Shown here: positions 1-5,371 of the stretch, one piece after another
Layout of the letters: every line of letters starts with the position of its first letter
How positions within the stretch are numbered: the first letter of the stretch is position 1
Assembly: GCA_902478725.1 (NCBI GenBank)
Contig: CABSMD010000171.1
Span: 1-5,785, forward strand
Direction of reading: 5' to 3'
From: an uncultured Clostridia bacterium
GTDB taxonomy: Bacteria > Bacillota > Clostridia > HGM11514
Length of the DNA: 5,785 bases
Notes under the pieces: generated by a model
What the model saw: the letters and a program-made list of their open reading frames with translations, nothing else
Database searches by the model: none
Told to the model about the DNA's origin: nothing
Position numbers and translations under genes: made by a program

Positions 1-25
1 GTCAAAATAGAGGAGGTGTTCATCC

Positions 26-232
26 ATGGCAAAGGTAACATTTCGTGAGGATAAATGCAAGGGCTGTCAGCTTTGTACCACCGTCTGCCCGAAAAAAATC
101 GTTAAGATGGCAAAAGACCGTATCAACAGCAAAGGCTTCCACCCCGCGGAGGTAACCGAACAGGACAAATGCATCGGCTGCGCGTTCTGCGCCACCATCT
201 GTCCTGATGTTGTGATTGAGGTCGAAAAATAG
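26..232 (+). CDS. 4Fe-4S ferredoxin, delta subunit of 2-oxoacid:ferredoxin oxidoreductase
   Basis: A 68-residue cytoplasmic ferredoxin with two complete CxxCxxCxxxCP motifs: C11, C14, C17, C21 and C49, C52, C55, C59, each followed by proline. This is the pattern of a 2x[4Fe-4S] electron-transfer subunit. Position as the first gene of a delta-alpha-beta-gamma cluster indicates it takes electrons from the thiamine diphosphate subunit and passes them to soluble ferredoxin. The ATG start is supported by AGGAGG at 11-16, nine bases upstream. The stop lies 25 bases before the alpha-subunit start. The length is normal for a stand-alone VorD/KorD-type subunit. The motifs make the ferredoxin call nearly certain; the assignment to this complex rests on context. 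Only 25 bases precede the gene, so the operon promoter and any earlier genes lie outside the window. Confidence 0.95.
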   Translation: MAKVTFREDKCKGCQLCTTVCPKKIVKMAKDRINSKGFHPAEVTEQDKCIGCAFCATICPDVVIEVEK

Positions 233-257
233 AAATTTCCGAAAGGGGGAAGTATTT

Positions 258-1322
258 GTGTCAGAGAAGGTTTTGATGAAAGGAAATGAGGCAATTGCGG
301 AAGCGGCGATCCAGGCCGGATGTAAGATGTTCTTCGGCTATCCGATTACGCCGCAAACCGAGGTTGCCGCTTACATGGCAAAAAAGCTGCCAAAGATCGG
401 CGGAACATTTTTACAGGCAGAGAGCGAGGTCGCGGCGATCAATATGGTGTATGGTGCGGCCGGTGCGGGCGCGCGGGTTATGACGTCCTCCTCCAGCCCC
501 GGTATTAGCTTGAAGCAGGAGGGTATCTCCTATATCGCCGGCAGCGACCTACCCTGCCTGATCGTTAATATTGTCCGTGGAGGCCCCGGCCTGGGTGGGA
601 TCCAGCCTGCGCAGTCGGACTATTTCCAGGCAACCAAGGGCGGCGGACACGGAGATTATCATCTGTTTGTCATCGCGCCGAGCTCCATCCAGGAGATTGT
701 CGATCTGACCTGCCACGCATTCGATGTGGCGGATACCTACCGTATCCCGGTTATGATGATGGGTGACGGTATGCTGGGGCAGATGATGGAACCGATCTCA
801 TTCGGCGAAATCAAAAGAGCCGATCTTCCGGAGAAGACCTGGGCGACCACCGGTACGCAGATGAAGCGGGAACGCAACATCATCAACTCGCTGTTCATGG
901 CGCCGGAGGAGCTGGAAGACCTGATCCGCGAACGTCAGAAACGCTATGATATTATTGAACGTGACGAAGTTATGGTGGAAGAGATCGATGTGGATGACGC
1001 CGACATTATCGTAACCGCTTACGGCACGATTGCCCGCGTGGTCAAAAATGCCAAGGTTATTGCAGAACAGCAGGGCATTAAGGTAGGTATCATCCGCCCG
1101 ATTACGCTTTGGCCGTTCCCGAAGCAGGCGTTTGCCAAAGCGGCTGCCTCTAAAAAGCCGGTTTTGTGCGTGGAAATGAGTATGGGACAGATGGTGGAGG
1201 ACGTCCGCCTTGCCGTCAATGGCGCTGCGCCGGTTCACTTCTATGGCAGGACGGGCGGGGTGGTTCCCGCGCCGGAAGACATCGCGGCTGAAATCAGAAA
1301 AATCACGGGAGGTGATCGGTAA
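258..1322 (+). CDS. vorB: 2-oxoacid:ferredoxin oxidoreductase, alpha subunit (VorB/KorA type)
   Basis: A 354-residue alpha subunit of the 2-oxoacid:ferredoxin oxidoreductase family, which oxidatively decarboxylates 2-oxoacids to acyl-CoA with ferredoxin reduction. The N-terminus carries the family signature GNEAIAEAAIQAG (residues 9-21) followed by GYPITPQTE (27-35), which belongs to the pyrimidine-binding domain. A glycine-rich stretch GGPGLGG and the substrate-facing segment around TSSSSPGIS follow, and the C-terminal transketolase-like domain II ends with GRTGG. I chose the GTG at 258: AGGGGGA (244-250) sits 7 bases upstream, and the resulting start (M)SEKVLMKGNEA matches how family members usually begin. 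An in-frame upstream start at 216 would overlap the ferredoxin gene and lacks a site; the ATG at 276 is a weaker alternative. The stop overlaps the beta-subunit start by one base (TAATG). Automatic pipelines usually name this family VorB (3-methyl-2-oxobutanoate), but 2-oxoglutarate is also possible. Confidence 0.93.
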   Translation: MSEKVLMKGNEAIAEAAIQAGCKMFFGYPITPQTEVAAYMAKKLPKIGGTFLQAESEVAAINMVYGAAGAGARVMTSSSSPGISLKQEGISYIAGSDLPCLIVNIVRGGPGLGGIQPAQSDYFQATKGGGHGDYHLFVIAPSSIQEIVDLTCHAFDVADTYRIPVMMMGDGMLGQMMEPISFGEIKRADLPEKTWATTGTQMKRERNIINSLFMAPEELEDLIRERQKRYDIIERDEVMVEEIDVDDADIIVTAYGTIARVVKNAKVIAEQQGIKVGIIRPITLWPFPKQAFAKAAASKKPVLCVEMSMGQMVEDVRLAVNGAAPVHFYGRTGGVVPAPEDIAAEIRKITGGDR

Positions 1323-2077
1323 TGGAAAAGGTATTTACCAGACCGCACGCATTAACGGATACGACACTGCATTACTGTCCGGGCTGTACTCATGGTATTA
1401 TCCATCGTTTGGTTGCGGAAGCGATTGACGATTTTGGAATCGAAGGTAAAACCATCGGTGTCGCACCGGTCGGCTGTTCCGTTTTTGCTTATAATTATTT
1501 TGAGTGTGACATGCAGCAGGCCTCTCACGGCCGCGCGCCGGCGGTAGCAACCGGCATCAAGCGCGCCAATCCTGATAACATCGTGTTCACCTACCAAGGG
1601 GACGGGGATCTGGCCTCGATCGGTACGGCGGAAACCGTACATGCCGCGACACGCGGCGAAAACATCACCATTATTTTTATCAACAACGCCATCTATGGCA
1701 TGACCGGCGGGCAGATGGCTCCGACAACATTGGTCGGACAGGTCACTCAAACCTCCCCTTACGGGAGGGACGCGAAAACGCAGGGATATCCGATCCGCAT
1801 ATGCGAAATGCTTGCAACCTTGGAAGGACCGGCCTATATCGAGCGTGTCAGTGTGGACAGTGTAAAAAATATAAAGACCGCGAAAAAAGCGATCAAAAAA
1901 GCATTCCAGTGTCAGATCGAAGGCAAGGGCTTCAGCCTGGTCGAGGTGGTTTCCACCTGTCCTACCAATTGGGGCCTCTCCCCTGTCGATGCCATCAAAT
2001 GGCTGCAGGATAACATGCTGGAGCACTATCCCCTGGGTGTGTTCAAAGATGTGACAGGAGGTAGTGAAAATGAGTAA
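1322..2077 (+). CDS. vorA: 2-oxoacid:ferredoxin oxidoreductase, beta subunit (thiamine diphosphate-binding)
   Basis: A 251-residue thiamine diphosphate-binding subunit. Visible landmarks are YCPGC (18-22), in the region that opens KorB/VorA-type subunits; the conserved AxVGCS-like segment around G51-C52; HGRAPAVATG (69-78); and the diphosphate/Mg motif GDGD (93-96) closed by INNAIYGMTGGQ (120-131). It carries out decarboxylation and acyl transfer together with the alpha subunit and passes electrons to the ferredoxin subunit. The ATG at 1322 is supported by GGAGG at 1308-1312, nine bases upstream. The start overlaps the alpha stop by one base and the 3' end overlaps gamma by eight bases, so translational coupling is likely. 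The length fits two-domain KorB/VorA-type beta subunits without extra iron-sulfur domains. The family is secure; the substrate is not. Confidence 0.94.
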   Translation: MEKVFTRPHALTDTTLHYCPGCTHGIIHRLVAEAIDDFGIEGKTIGVAPVGCSVFAYNYFECDMQQASHGRAPAVATGIKRANPDNIVFTYQGDGDLASIGTAETVHAATRGENITIIFINNAIYGMTGGQMAPTTLVGQVTQTSPYGRDAKTQGYPIRICEMLATLEGPAYIERVSVDSVKNIKTAKKAIKKAFQCQIEGKGFSLVEVVSTCPTNWGLSPVDAIKWLQDNMLEHYPLGVFKDVTGGSENE

Positions 2078-2606
2078 GACACATGAATTGATCTTTGCGG
2101 GCTTTGGCGGACAGGGTATCCTGTTTGCCGGTAAGCTTCTGGCATACACGGCCATGATCAGCGACTGTGAAGTGTCCTGGTTGCCTTCCTACGGACCGGA
2201 GATGCGCGGCGGCACGGCAAACTGCCATGTCATCGTCTCCGACCAGCCCGTGAGCTCTCCGATGGTAACAAGACCGACCATTTTAGCGGCGATGAACAAG
2301 CCGTCGTTTGAAAAGTTTGAGCAAATGGTAAAGCCGGATGGAGTTATTGTAAAAGATTCCACCTTGATTGACCTGCCGGTTACCCGTGAAGACGTTAAAT
2401 GCTTTGATATCCCGGCAACCCAGATTGCCATCGATATGCAGGCGGATAAGCTGGCCAACATGGTGCTGACCGGAAAGATTATCAAAGAAACCGGTATGCT
2501 TGCTATGGATACCGTTTTAAAGGCTTTGGAAAAGATTGTTCCGCCGACTAAGAAGCAGTTGGTTGAGCTGAATACCAAGGCGCTTATGGCAGGATACGAA
2601 TATTAA
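2070..2606 (+). CDS. vorC: 2-oxoacid:ferredoxin oxidoreductase, gamma subunit
   Basis: A 178-residue gamma subunit of the 2-oxoacid:acceptor oxidoreductase family (the pyruvate ferredoxin/flavodoxin oxidoreductase gamma domain). Residues 10-17 read AGFGGQGI, the diagnostic glycine-rich loop, and SYGPEMRGGTANC (40-52) is the second family signature, contributing to the CoA-binding region in characterised relatives. In some homologues this domain is fused to the N-terminus of the alpha subunit; here it is separate. The ATG at 2070 has AGGAGG (2056-2061) eight bases upstream; an in-frame GTG at 2064 is only two bases from that site and is rejected. The gene overlaps the beta gene by eight bases and is the last of the operon, followed directly by a strong terminator. 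Confidence 0.94.
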   Translation: MSKTHELIFAGFGGQGILFAGKLLAYTAMISDCEVSWLPSYGPEMRGGTANCHVIVSDQPVSSPMVTRPTILAAMNKPSFEKFEQMVKPDGVIVKDSTLIDLPVTREDVKCFDIPATQIAIDMQADKLANMVLTGKIIKETGMLAMDTVLKALEKIVPPTKKQLVELNTKALMAGYEY

Positions 2607-2618
2607 TTATACACACGC

Positions 2619-2658
2619 AAAAAACAGCACAGCCAGTATGGCTGTGCTGTTTTCTTTT
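2619..2658. terminator. Bidirectional intrinsic terminator between convergent operons
   Basis: A perfect 14-bp stem (2621-2634 pairing with 2640-2653; core CAGCACAGCC/GGCTGTGCTG) closes a 5-base loop, AGTAT. On the plus strand the stem runs into TTTTCTTTT (2650-2658); on the minus strand it runs into six Ts (complement of 2619-2624). It lies 12 bases after the gamma-subunit stop and about 70 bases beyond the stop of the convergent nucleoside hydrolase gene, so it can end both transcripts. Confidence 0.92.
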
Positions 2659-2725
2659 GACGGTGAGAAACCCATTTTAAAACAATAAAAATAAAAAATG
2701 AGGCGCCTTTTTAGGTGATCTTCCC

Positions 2726-3607
2726 TTATTCACCCTTATTTGCAACCGTATCAAAATAATGCCTGAAAAAGCGTTCAACATCCACCGAAGCGGCAATTCT
2801 ACAGTCTCCCTCTCCGGCCCGCCAATGGGTAAAACCCGCCAAACGCTGGCTGCAAATCTCAACCTCAGCTTCCCCTTGTTCATAACCACAGATGGCTTCC
2901 TCAAAAACGACTGCCGCAGCCAGGGGATCGTGAAAGACCATCTCCCTGCAGTTTTGAAACCACACACCTGCAAAATCAACAACCGGTTTTAAGATATCCG
3001 CCGAAAAACGCCGCTGCATTTCTTCCTGACCCATTTTAACCTGCAGTGTGACATCCAAACCAATCAATCTCTTTTCCACTTGGGATTTCAACACGATTTC
3101 CGCCGCATACGGATCACAGTAGATATTCCATTCAGCCATTGGGGCATTGGGCATTTGATTGTAAAACCGACCTCCCATGATTACAAGCTCCTTTAACAAG
3201 GAGGGAATTTCTTCATCCATAGCGAATAGCAGCCCGACATTTGTCAGTGGCCCGATGGCCAAAAGTGTGACCTCACCGGGATTTTCACGGATGGTATCCT
3301 GTAGGAAATGAAGTGCCTGTTGTTTGGGAAAATCCGTCTGGTGAGGCCAGTTCGACAGCCTTTGTGCCTGCTGTGCCCATGGCTGCCTCTGCTGTCCCAA
3401 TATTGGCTTTTCCGTTCCGGGATAAATCGGCACTGCGCGGCCCGTATGTTTGCAAATAACATCTGCCAGCATCGCACGCTTTTCCGGCTCGCCGCTTACC
3501 GTGGTAATCCCCAACAAATTACATTCCGGCTGTGCCAGAAGATACGCCAGACAGAGCGCATCGTCTATATCGCTTCCGATATCTGTGTCCAATACTATCT
3601 TTTCCAT
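2726..3607 (-). CDS. Nucleoside hydrolase (inosine-uridine preferring hydrolase family)
   Basis: A 293-residue protein, close to the usual length of the IUNH family, which cleaves the N-glycosidic bond of ribonucleosides to base plus ribose using a Ca2+-coordinated water. Residues 7-17 (DTDIGSDIDDA) are the N-terminal Asp cluster; AIGPLTN (117-123), VIMGG (142-146), EWNIYCDP (159-166, with E159 and N161 at the ribose-binding positions) and HDPLA (226-230, the active-site His-Asp) follow in canonical order. Two departures from classical enzymes are visible: extra residues inside the Asp cluster, and TTVSGE (35-40) with Glu where classical enzymes have Asn. These point to a divergent subgroup, so the substrate cannot be named. 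No signal peptide is seen, so it is cytoplasmic. GGGGAGGGG lies just upstream of the ATG. It is the second gene of an operon, 45 bases after the ECF S-component, which suggests cleavage of an imported nucleoside. A queuosine nucleosidase role is a hypothesis only. Confidence 0.93.
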   Translation of the reverse strand: MEKIVLDTDIGSDIDDALCLAYLLAQPECNLLGITTVSGEPEKRAMLADVICKHTGRAVPIYPGTEKPILGQQRQPWAQQAQRLSNWPHQTDFPKQQALHFLQDTIRENPGEVTLLAIGPLTNVGLLFAMDEEIPSLLKELVIMGGRFYNQMPNAPMAEWNIYCDPYAAEIVLKSQVEKRLIGLDVTLQVKMGQEEMQRRFSADILKPVVDFAGVWFQNCREMVFHDPLAAAVVFEEAICGYEQGEAEVEICSQRLAGFTHWRAGEGDCRIAASVDVERFFRHYFDTVANKGE

Positions 3608-3652
3608 ATTTCCCCTCCCCTTCTATAGCGGCGGCCCGCACAGCCAGTTTTA

Positions 3653-4168
3653 TTATTGATTGACGATCCGCCGTTTGAAATCCATCTTATCCAATAAAAA
3701 TCCAACGACGATATAAATTACAACACTGACACCGGCCTGAAGAAGGTTGGTCAGGATGGACGGCAACGGCCCGGCAAAGCTTTGGGTCATGATAACATCG
3801 GCGATATAATAACCGCCGGCGCATAATAGAATTGCACCAAGCAGGGCAAAATAATTCCTCTTACACAGGATGGTAGATGCCTTTGAAGTAAATAAAAACG
3901 CGGTCAGTCCCTTTATAATAACAGACGGAATGATCCAAATTGCATAACCGGTCAGCCCATCGGACAAGGCCGCCCCAAGCGCGCCCGCTGCCATGGCGTA
4001 GGGAGTGGGCAGAAAGGAAGCGCCCAGGTAGATAAATGCGTCGCCAATATGAATGTAGCCGGTATGTGTCGGAATATGCATAATATATGCAGTAGCCACA
4101 AACGTGATGGCGGCAAACAGCGCGGTCAGGACCAGGTTTTTGGTTTGGTTTTTTGTAGAATTGTTCAT
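3653..4168 (-). CDS. ECF transporter S component (substrate-binding membrane subunit)
   Basis: A 171-residue, very hydrophobic protein with about six predicted membrane segments (roughly residues 11-30, 40-56, 58-76, 77-95, 106-126, 137-159), the size and topology of S components of energy-coupling factor importers. A short polar basic N-terminus (MNNSTKNQTK) precedes helix 1, and small-residue-rich helices (ALFAA, AAGALGAALSD at 60-70) fit the family's interface with the T subunit. GYIHIGDAFIYLGA (37-50) resembles a conserved block in vitamin/micronutrient S components. No T subunit or ATPases are encoded nearby, so it is probably a group II system sharing a common ECF module. The ATG at 4168 follows GGGGAAGGATG. 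It is the promoter-proximal gene, 45 bases before the nucleoside hydrolase, implying a nucleoside or modified-base substrate. The family is fairly certain; the ligand is not determined. Confidence 0.85.
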   Translation of the reverse strand: MNNSTKNQTKNLVLTALFAAITFVATAYIMHIPTHTGYIHIGDAFIYLGASFLPTPYAMAAGALGAALSDGLTGYAIWIIPSVIIKGLTAFLFTSKASTILCKRNYFALLGAILLCAGGYYIADVIMTQSFAGPLPSILTNLLQAGVSVVIYIVVGFLLDKMDFKRRIVNQ

Positions 4169-4191
4169 ACTTTTACATCCTTCCCCTCATT

Positions 4192-4204
4192 ATGATACTA
4201 TCAT
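4192..4204. promoter_or_regulatory. Candidate operator: 13-bp palindrome at the transcription start
   Basis: ATGATA-C-TATCAT is a perfect inverted repeat of two 6-base arms around one central base. It overlaps the last bases of the -10 box and the predicted start of the minus-strand operon. That position suits a repressor that would block a promoter which is otherwise near consensus. The cognate regulator is not visible in the window. The dyad is short and AT-rich, so it may be partly coincidental with the TATGAT box. Confidence 0.45.
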
Positions 4205-4231
4205 CATATCGATTTTTCATCCTTTTGTCAA
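4203..4231 (-). promoter_or_regulatory. Near-consensus sigma-A promoter for the S-component/nucleoside hydrolase operon
   Basis: Read on the minus strand, TTGACA (4226-4231) is a perfect -35 hexamer, followed by a 17-base spacer and TATGAT (4203-4208), one mismatch from TATAAT. The predicted start falls near 4196, giving a leader of only about 28 bases before the ATG at 4168. That leaves no room for a riboswitch in the transcript. Confidence 0.85.
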
Positions 4232-4262
4232 TATTATTTATGCAGGAATATAACTCAGCATC

Positions 4263-4291
4263 TTGCATTTTTCCTGTGGAAAGGGTACAAT
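4263..4291 (+). promoter_or_regulatory. Probable promoter of the exonuclease III gene
   Basis: TACAAT (4286-4291) is a good -10 box. TTGCAT (4263-4268) sits 17 bases upstream as a weak -35 that matches only the TTG part of the consensus. The expected start would lie near 4298, leaving a very short leader before the ATG at 4316. This promoter diverges from the minus-strand promoter at 4203-4231. Confidence 0.55.
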
Positions 4292-4315
4292 AATAAAAAA
4301 AGGAAGGTGGTTCCT

Positions 4316-5068
4316 ATGAAGTTGGTTTCATGGAATGTCAATGGATTGCGCGCCTGTATCAAAAAGGGCTTTTTCGATTTTTATCGTGATGTGGATGCTG
4401 ATGTATTTTGTATCCAGGAAACAAAAATGCAGCAGGATCAGTTCGAAGGCGCCATAGATGGCCTGCAATATTGGAACAGTGCCGAAAAGAAGGGCTATTC
4501 CGGTACGGCTGTTTTTTCAAAAGTAGAGCCGCTTGCGGTTTCATATGGAATCGGAATGCCGGAACACGAAGGGGAAGGGCGGGTCATCACGTTGGAATTC
4601 CCGGCGTTTCAACTGGTCAATGTGTATGTCCCCAATGCCAAACGGGAGCTGGAACGGCTGGATTACCGTATGCAATGGGAGGACGATTTCCGGACATATG
4701 TTACCGGACTGGACCGTGAAAAGCCGGTTATCATCTGTGGCGATATGAATGTGGCACACCGGGAGATCGACCTGAAAAATCCCAAAACCAATCAAAAAAA
4801 CGCCGGCTTCACGCCGCAGGAGCGCGAAAAAATGAGCCAATTGTTAGACAGTGGATTTGTGGATACGTTCCGTATGCTCTATCCAGAGAAAACTGGAGCC
4901 TATACCTGGTGGTCCTATTTGTTCCACGCGCGGGAAAACAACGCCGGATGGCGGATCGATTATTTTCTGGTATCTGAAAAACTGCGCGGATGCATTGAGG
5001 ACAGTAGCATTTACGACCGGGTTATGGGAAGCGACCATTGCCCGATTGAGCTGAAAATAGACCTATAA
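4316..5068 (+). CDS. xth: Exonuclease III family AP endonuclease
   Basis: A 250-residue cytoplasmic DNA-repair enzyme of the exonuclease III/AP endonuclease family; it incises the backbone at abasic sites and has 3'-repair exonuclease activity. All catalytic landmarks are present: SWNVNGLRA with N7, QETK with metal ligand E35, GYSGTAVF (60-67), NVYVPNA with Y104, GDMNVAH with D143 and N145, WRIDY with D215, and the closing SDHCP with D240 and H241. The length equals that of typical bacterial members, and there is no truncation. The ATG at 4316 follows AGGAAGGTGG (4301-4310); an in-frame GTG at 4307 lies inside that site and is rejected. It is monocistronic as far as can be seen, diverging from the transporter operon with its own promoter. 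Similar Clostridia genes are often named exoA or xth. Confidence 0.96.
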   Translation: MKLVSWNVNGLRACIKKGFFDFYRDVDADVFCIQETKMQQDQFEGAIDGLQYWNSAEKKGYSGTAVFSKVEPLAVSYGIGMPEHEGEGRVITLEFPAFQLVNVYVPNAKRELERLDYRMQWEDDFRTYVTGLDREKPVIICGDMNVAHREIDLKNPKTNQKNAGFTPQEREKMSQLLDSGFVDTFRMLYPEKTGAYTWWSYLFHARENNAGWRIDYFLVSEKLRGCIEDSSIYDRVMGSDHCPIELKIDL

Positions 5069-5070
5069 AT

Positions 5071-5136
5071 AGGCGGCATTAAAGAGAGTGCGAAAAGCAT
5101 CCAATTTTTTACACTCTTAATGGTAATATAACGCCT
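5071..5136. repeat. Imperfect inverted repeat / long hairpin after the exonuclease III gene
   Basis: The outer arms AGGCG (5071-5075) and CGCCT (5132-5136) pair, and inside them ATTAA plus GAGTG (5078-5090, with a 3-base bulge) pairs with CACTCTTAAT (5112-5121). The outer arm is followed by TTCTCG rather than a T-run, so as a plus-strand terminator it is poor. It begins two bases after the exonuclease III stop codon. It may stabilise the 3' end of that mRNA or be a remnant of a small repeat element. Confidence 0.4.
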
Positions 5137-5214
5137 TTCTCGTTCTGTTTCAACGGATTGCAATGTTGCAGCAAGGCACGAACGATTTATTCTTCAATAT
5201 CAAGCAAAAATAAG

Positions 5215-5252
5215 AAAGTCGCAGACAGCAATCTTGACTGTCTGCGACTTTT
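5215..5252. terminator. Strong hairpin terminator between convergent genes
   Basis: A perfect 14-bp stem (AAAGTCGCAGACAG at 5215-5228 with its complement at 5238-5251) encloses a 9-base loop. On the plus strand it ends in CTTTT; on the minus strand it continues into CTTTCTTATTTTTG, also T-rich. It can therefore end the exonuclease III transcript and the convergent minus-strand transcript coming from beyond 5785. Confidence 0.82.
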
Positions 5253-5266
5253 AAGGAGATGGAAGA

Positions 5267-5371
5267 ATGGAATACACAAAAATATTCCCTCGAATTAATG
5301 CTTTTCATTACTCATTTTTCTGGTCTTTACGATGTTCCAGGAAGTGTTGCAACATTGCCAATGGCTTCTAA
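5267..5371 (+). CDS. Doubtful small ORF (34 aa) with a good ribosome binding site
   Basis: ATG at 5267 is preceded by TAAGGAG with about 8 bases of spacing, right after the terminator hairpin, and opens a 34-codon frame that begins MEYTKIFPRINAFHYSFFW and ends at TAA 5369-5371. Its last 45 bases are antisense to the 3' end of the minus-strand gene. No family is recognised and the C-terminal half looks non-coding in composition (RCSRKCC). It may be the truncated 5' end of a lost gene, or chance. Confidence 0.2.
   Translation: MEYTKIFPRINAFHYSFFWSLRCSRKCCNIANGF

Larger units (their letters stand above)
5069..5326. other. Intergenic region between convergent genes, no convincing full-length gene
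   Basis: This 258-base stretch separates the exonuclease III stop from the stop of the minus-strand partial gene. It holds an imperfect inverted repeat (5071-5136), a short AT-rich stretch with a weak TCGTTC/GAACGA dyad (5140-5145, 5180-5185), a strong hairpin terminator (5215-5251), and a ribosome-binding-site-like AAGGAG (5253-5258) in front of a 34-codon ORF. Nothing resembling a tRNA, a CRISPR array or an insertion-sequence gene is seen. Confidence 0.7.

Noticed and set aside
216..257. Longer N-terminus for the alpha subunit beginning at 216
   Set aside because: It would overlap the ferredoxin coding end, has no ribosome binding site, and adds a basic tail (MRSKNRNFRKG) absent from the family's usual start; GTG at 258 fits better.
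798..1238. 146-codon minus-strand frame inside the alpha subunit
   Set aside because: Shadow of a clearly coding plus-strand gene; histidine- and arginine-rich, no motif, no ribosome binding site.
1352..2155. Long open frame of 267 codons on the minus strand across the beta subunit
   Set aside because: It is antisense to a gene with clear thiamine diphosphate motifs, has no recognisable motif, and is a by-product of codon usage in the real gene.
2693..2714. AGGCGCCT palindrome with flanking A- and T-runs as a terminator for the nucleoside hydrolase gene
   Set aside because: The self-complementary core is only 8 bases with no room for a loop; the bidirectional hairpin at 2619-2658 is a far better candidate.
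4169..4315. Possible riboswitch upstream of the ECF S component
   Set aside because: The strong promoter places the start near 4196, so the leader is only about 28 bases, too short for any known riboswitch class with an expression platform.
5160..5358. 11-base inverted repeat (GCAATGTTGCA at 5160-5170 and its complement at 5348-5358)
   Set aside because: Too short and too far apart to indicate a mobile-element end or stable structure; flanks do not extend the match, and one copy lies inside coding sequence.
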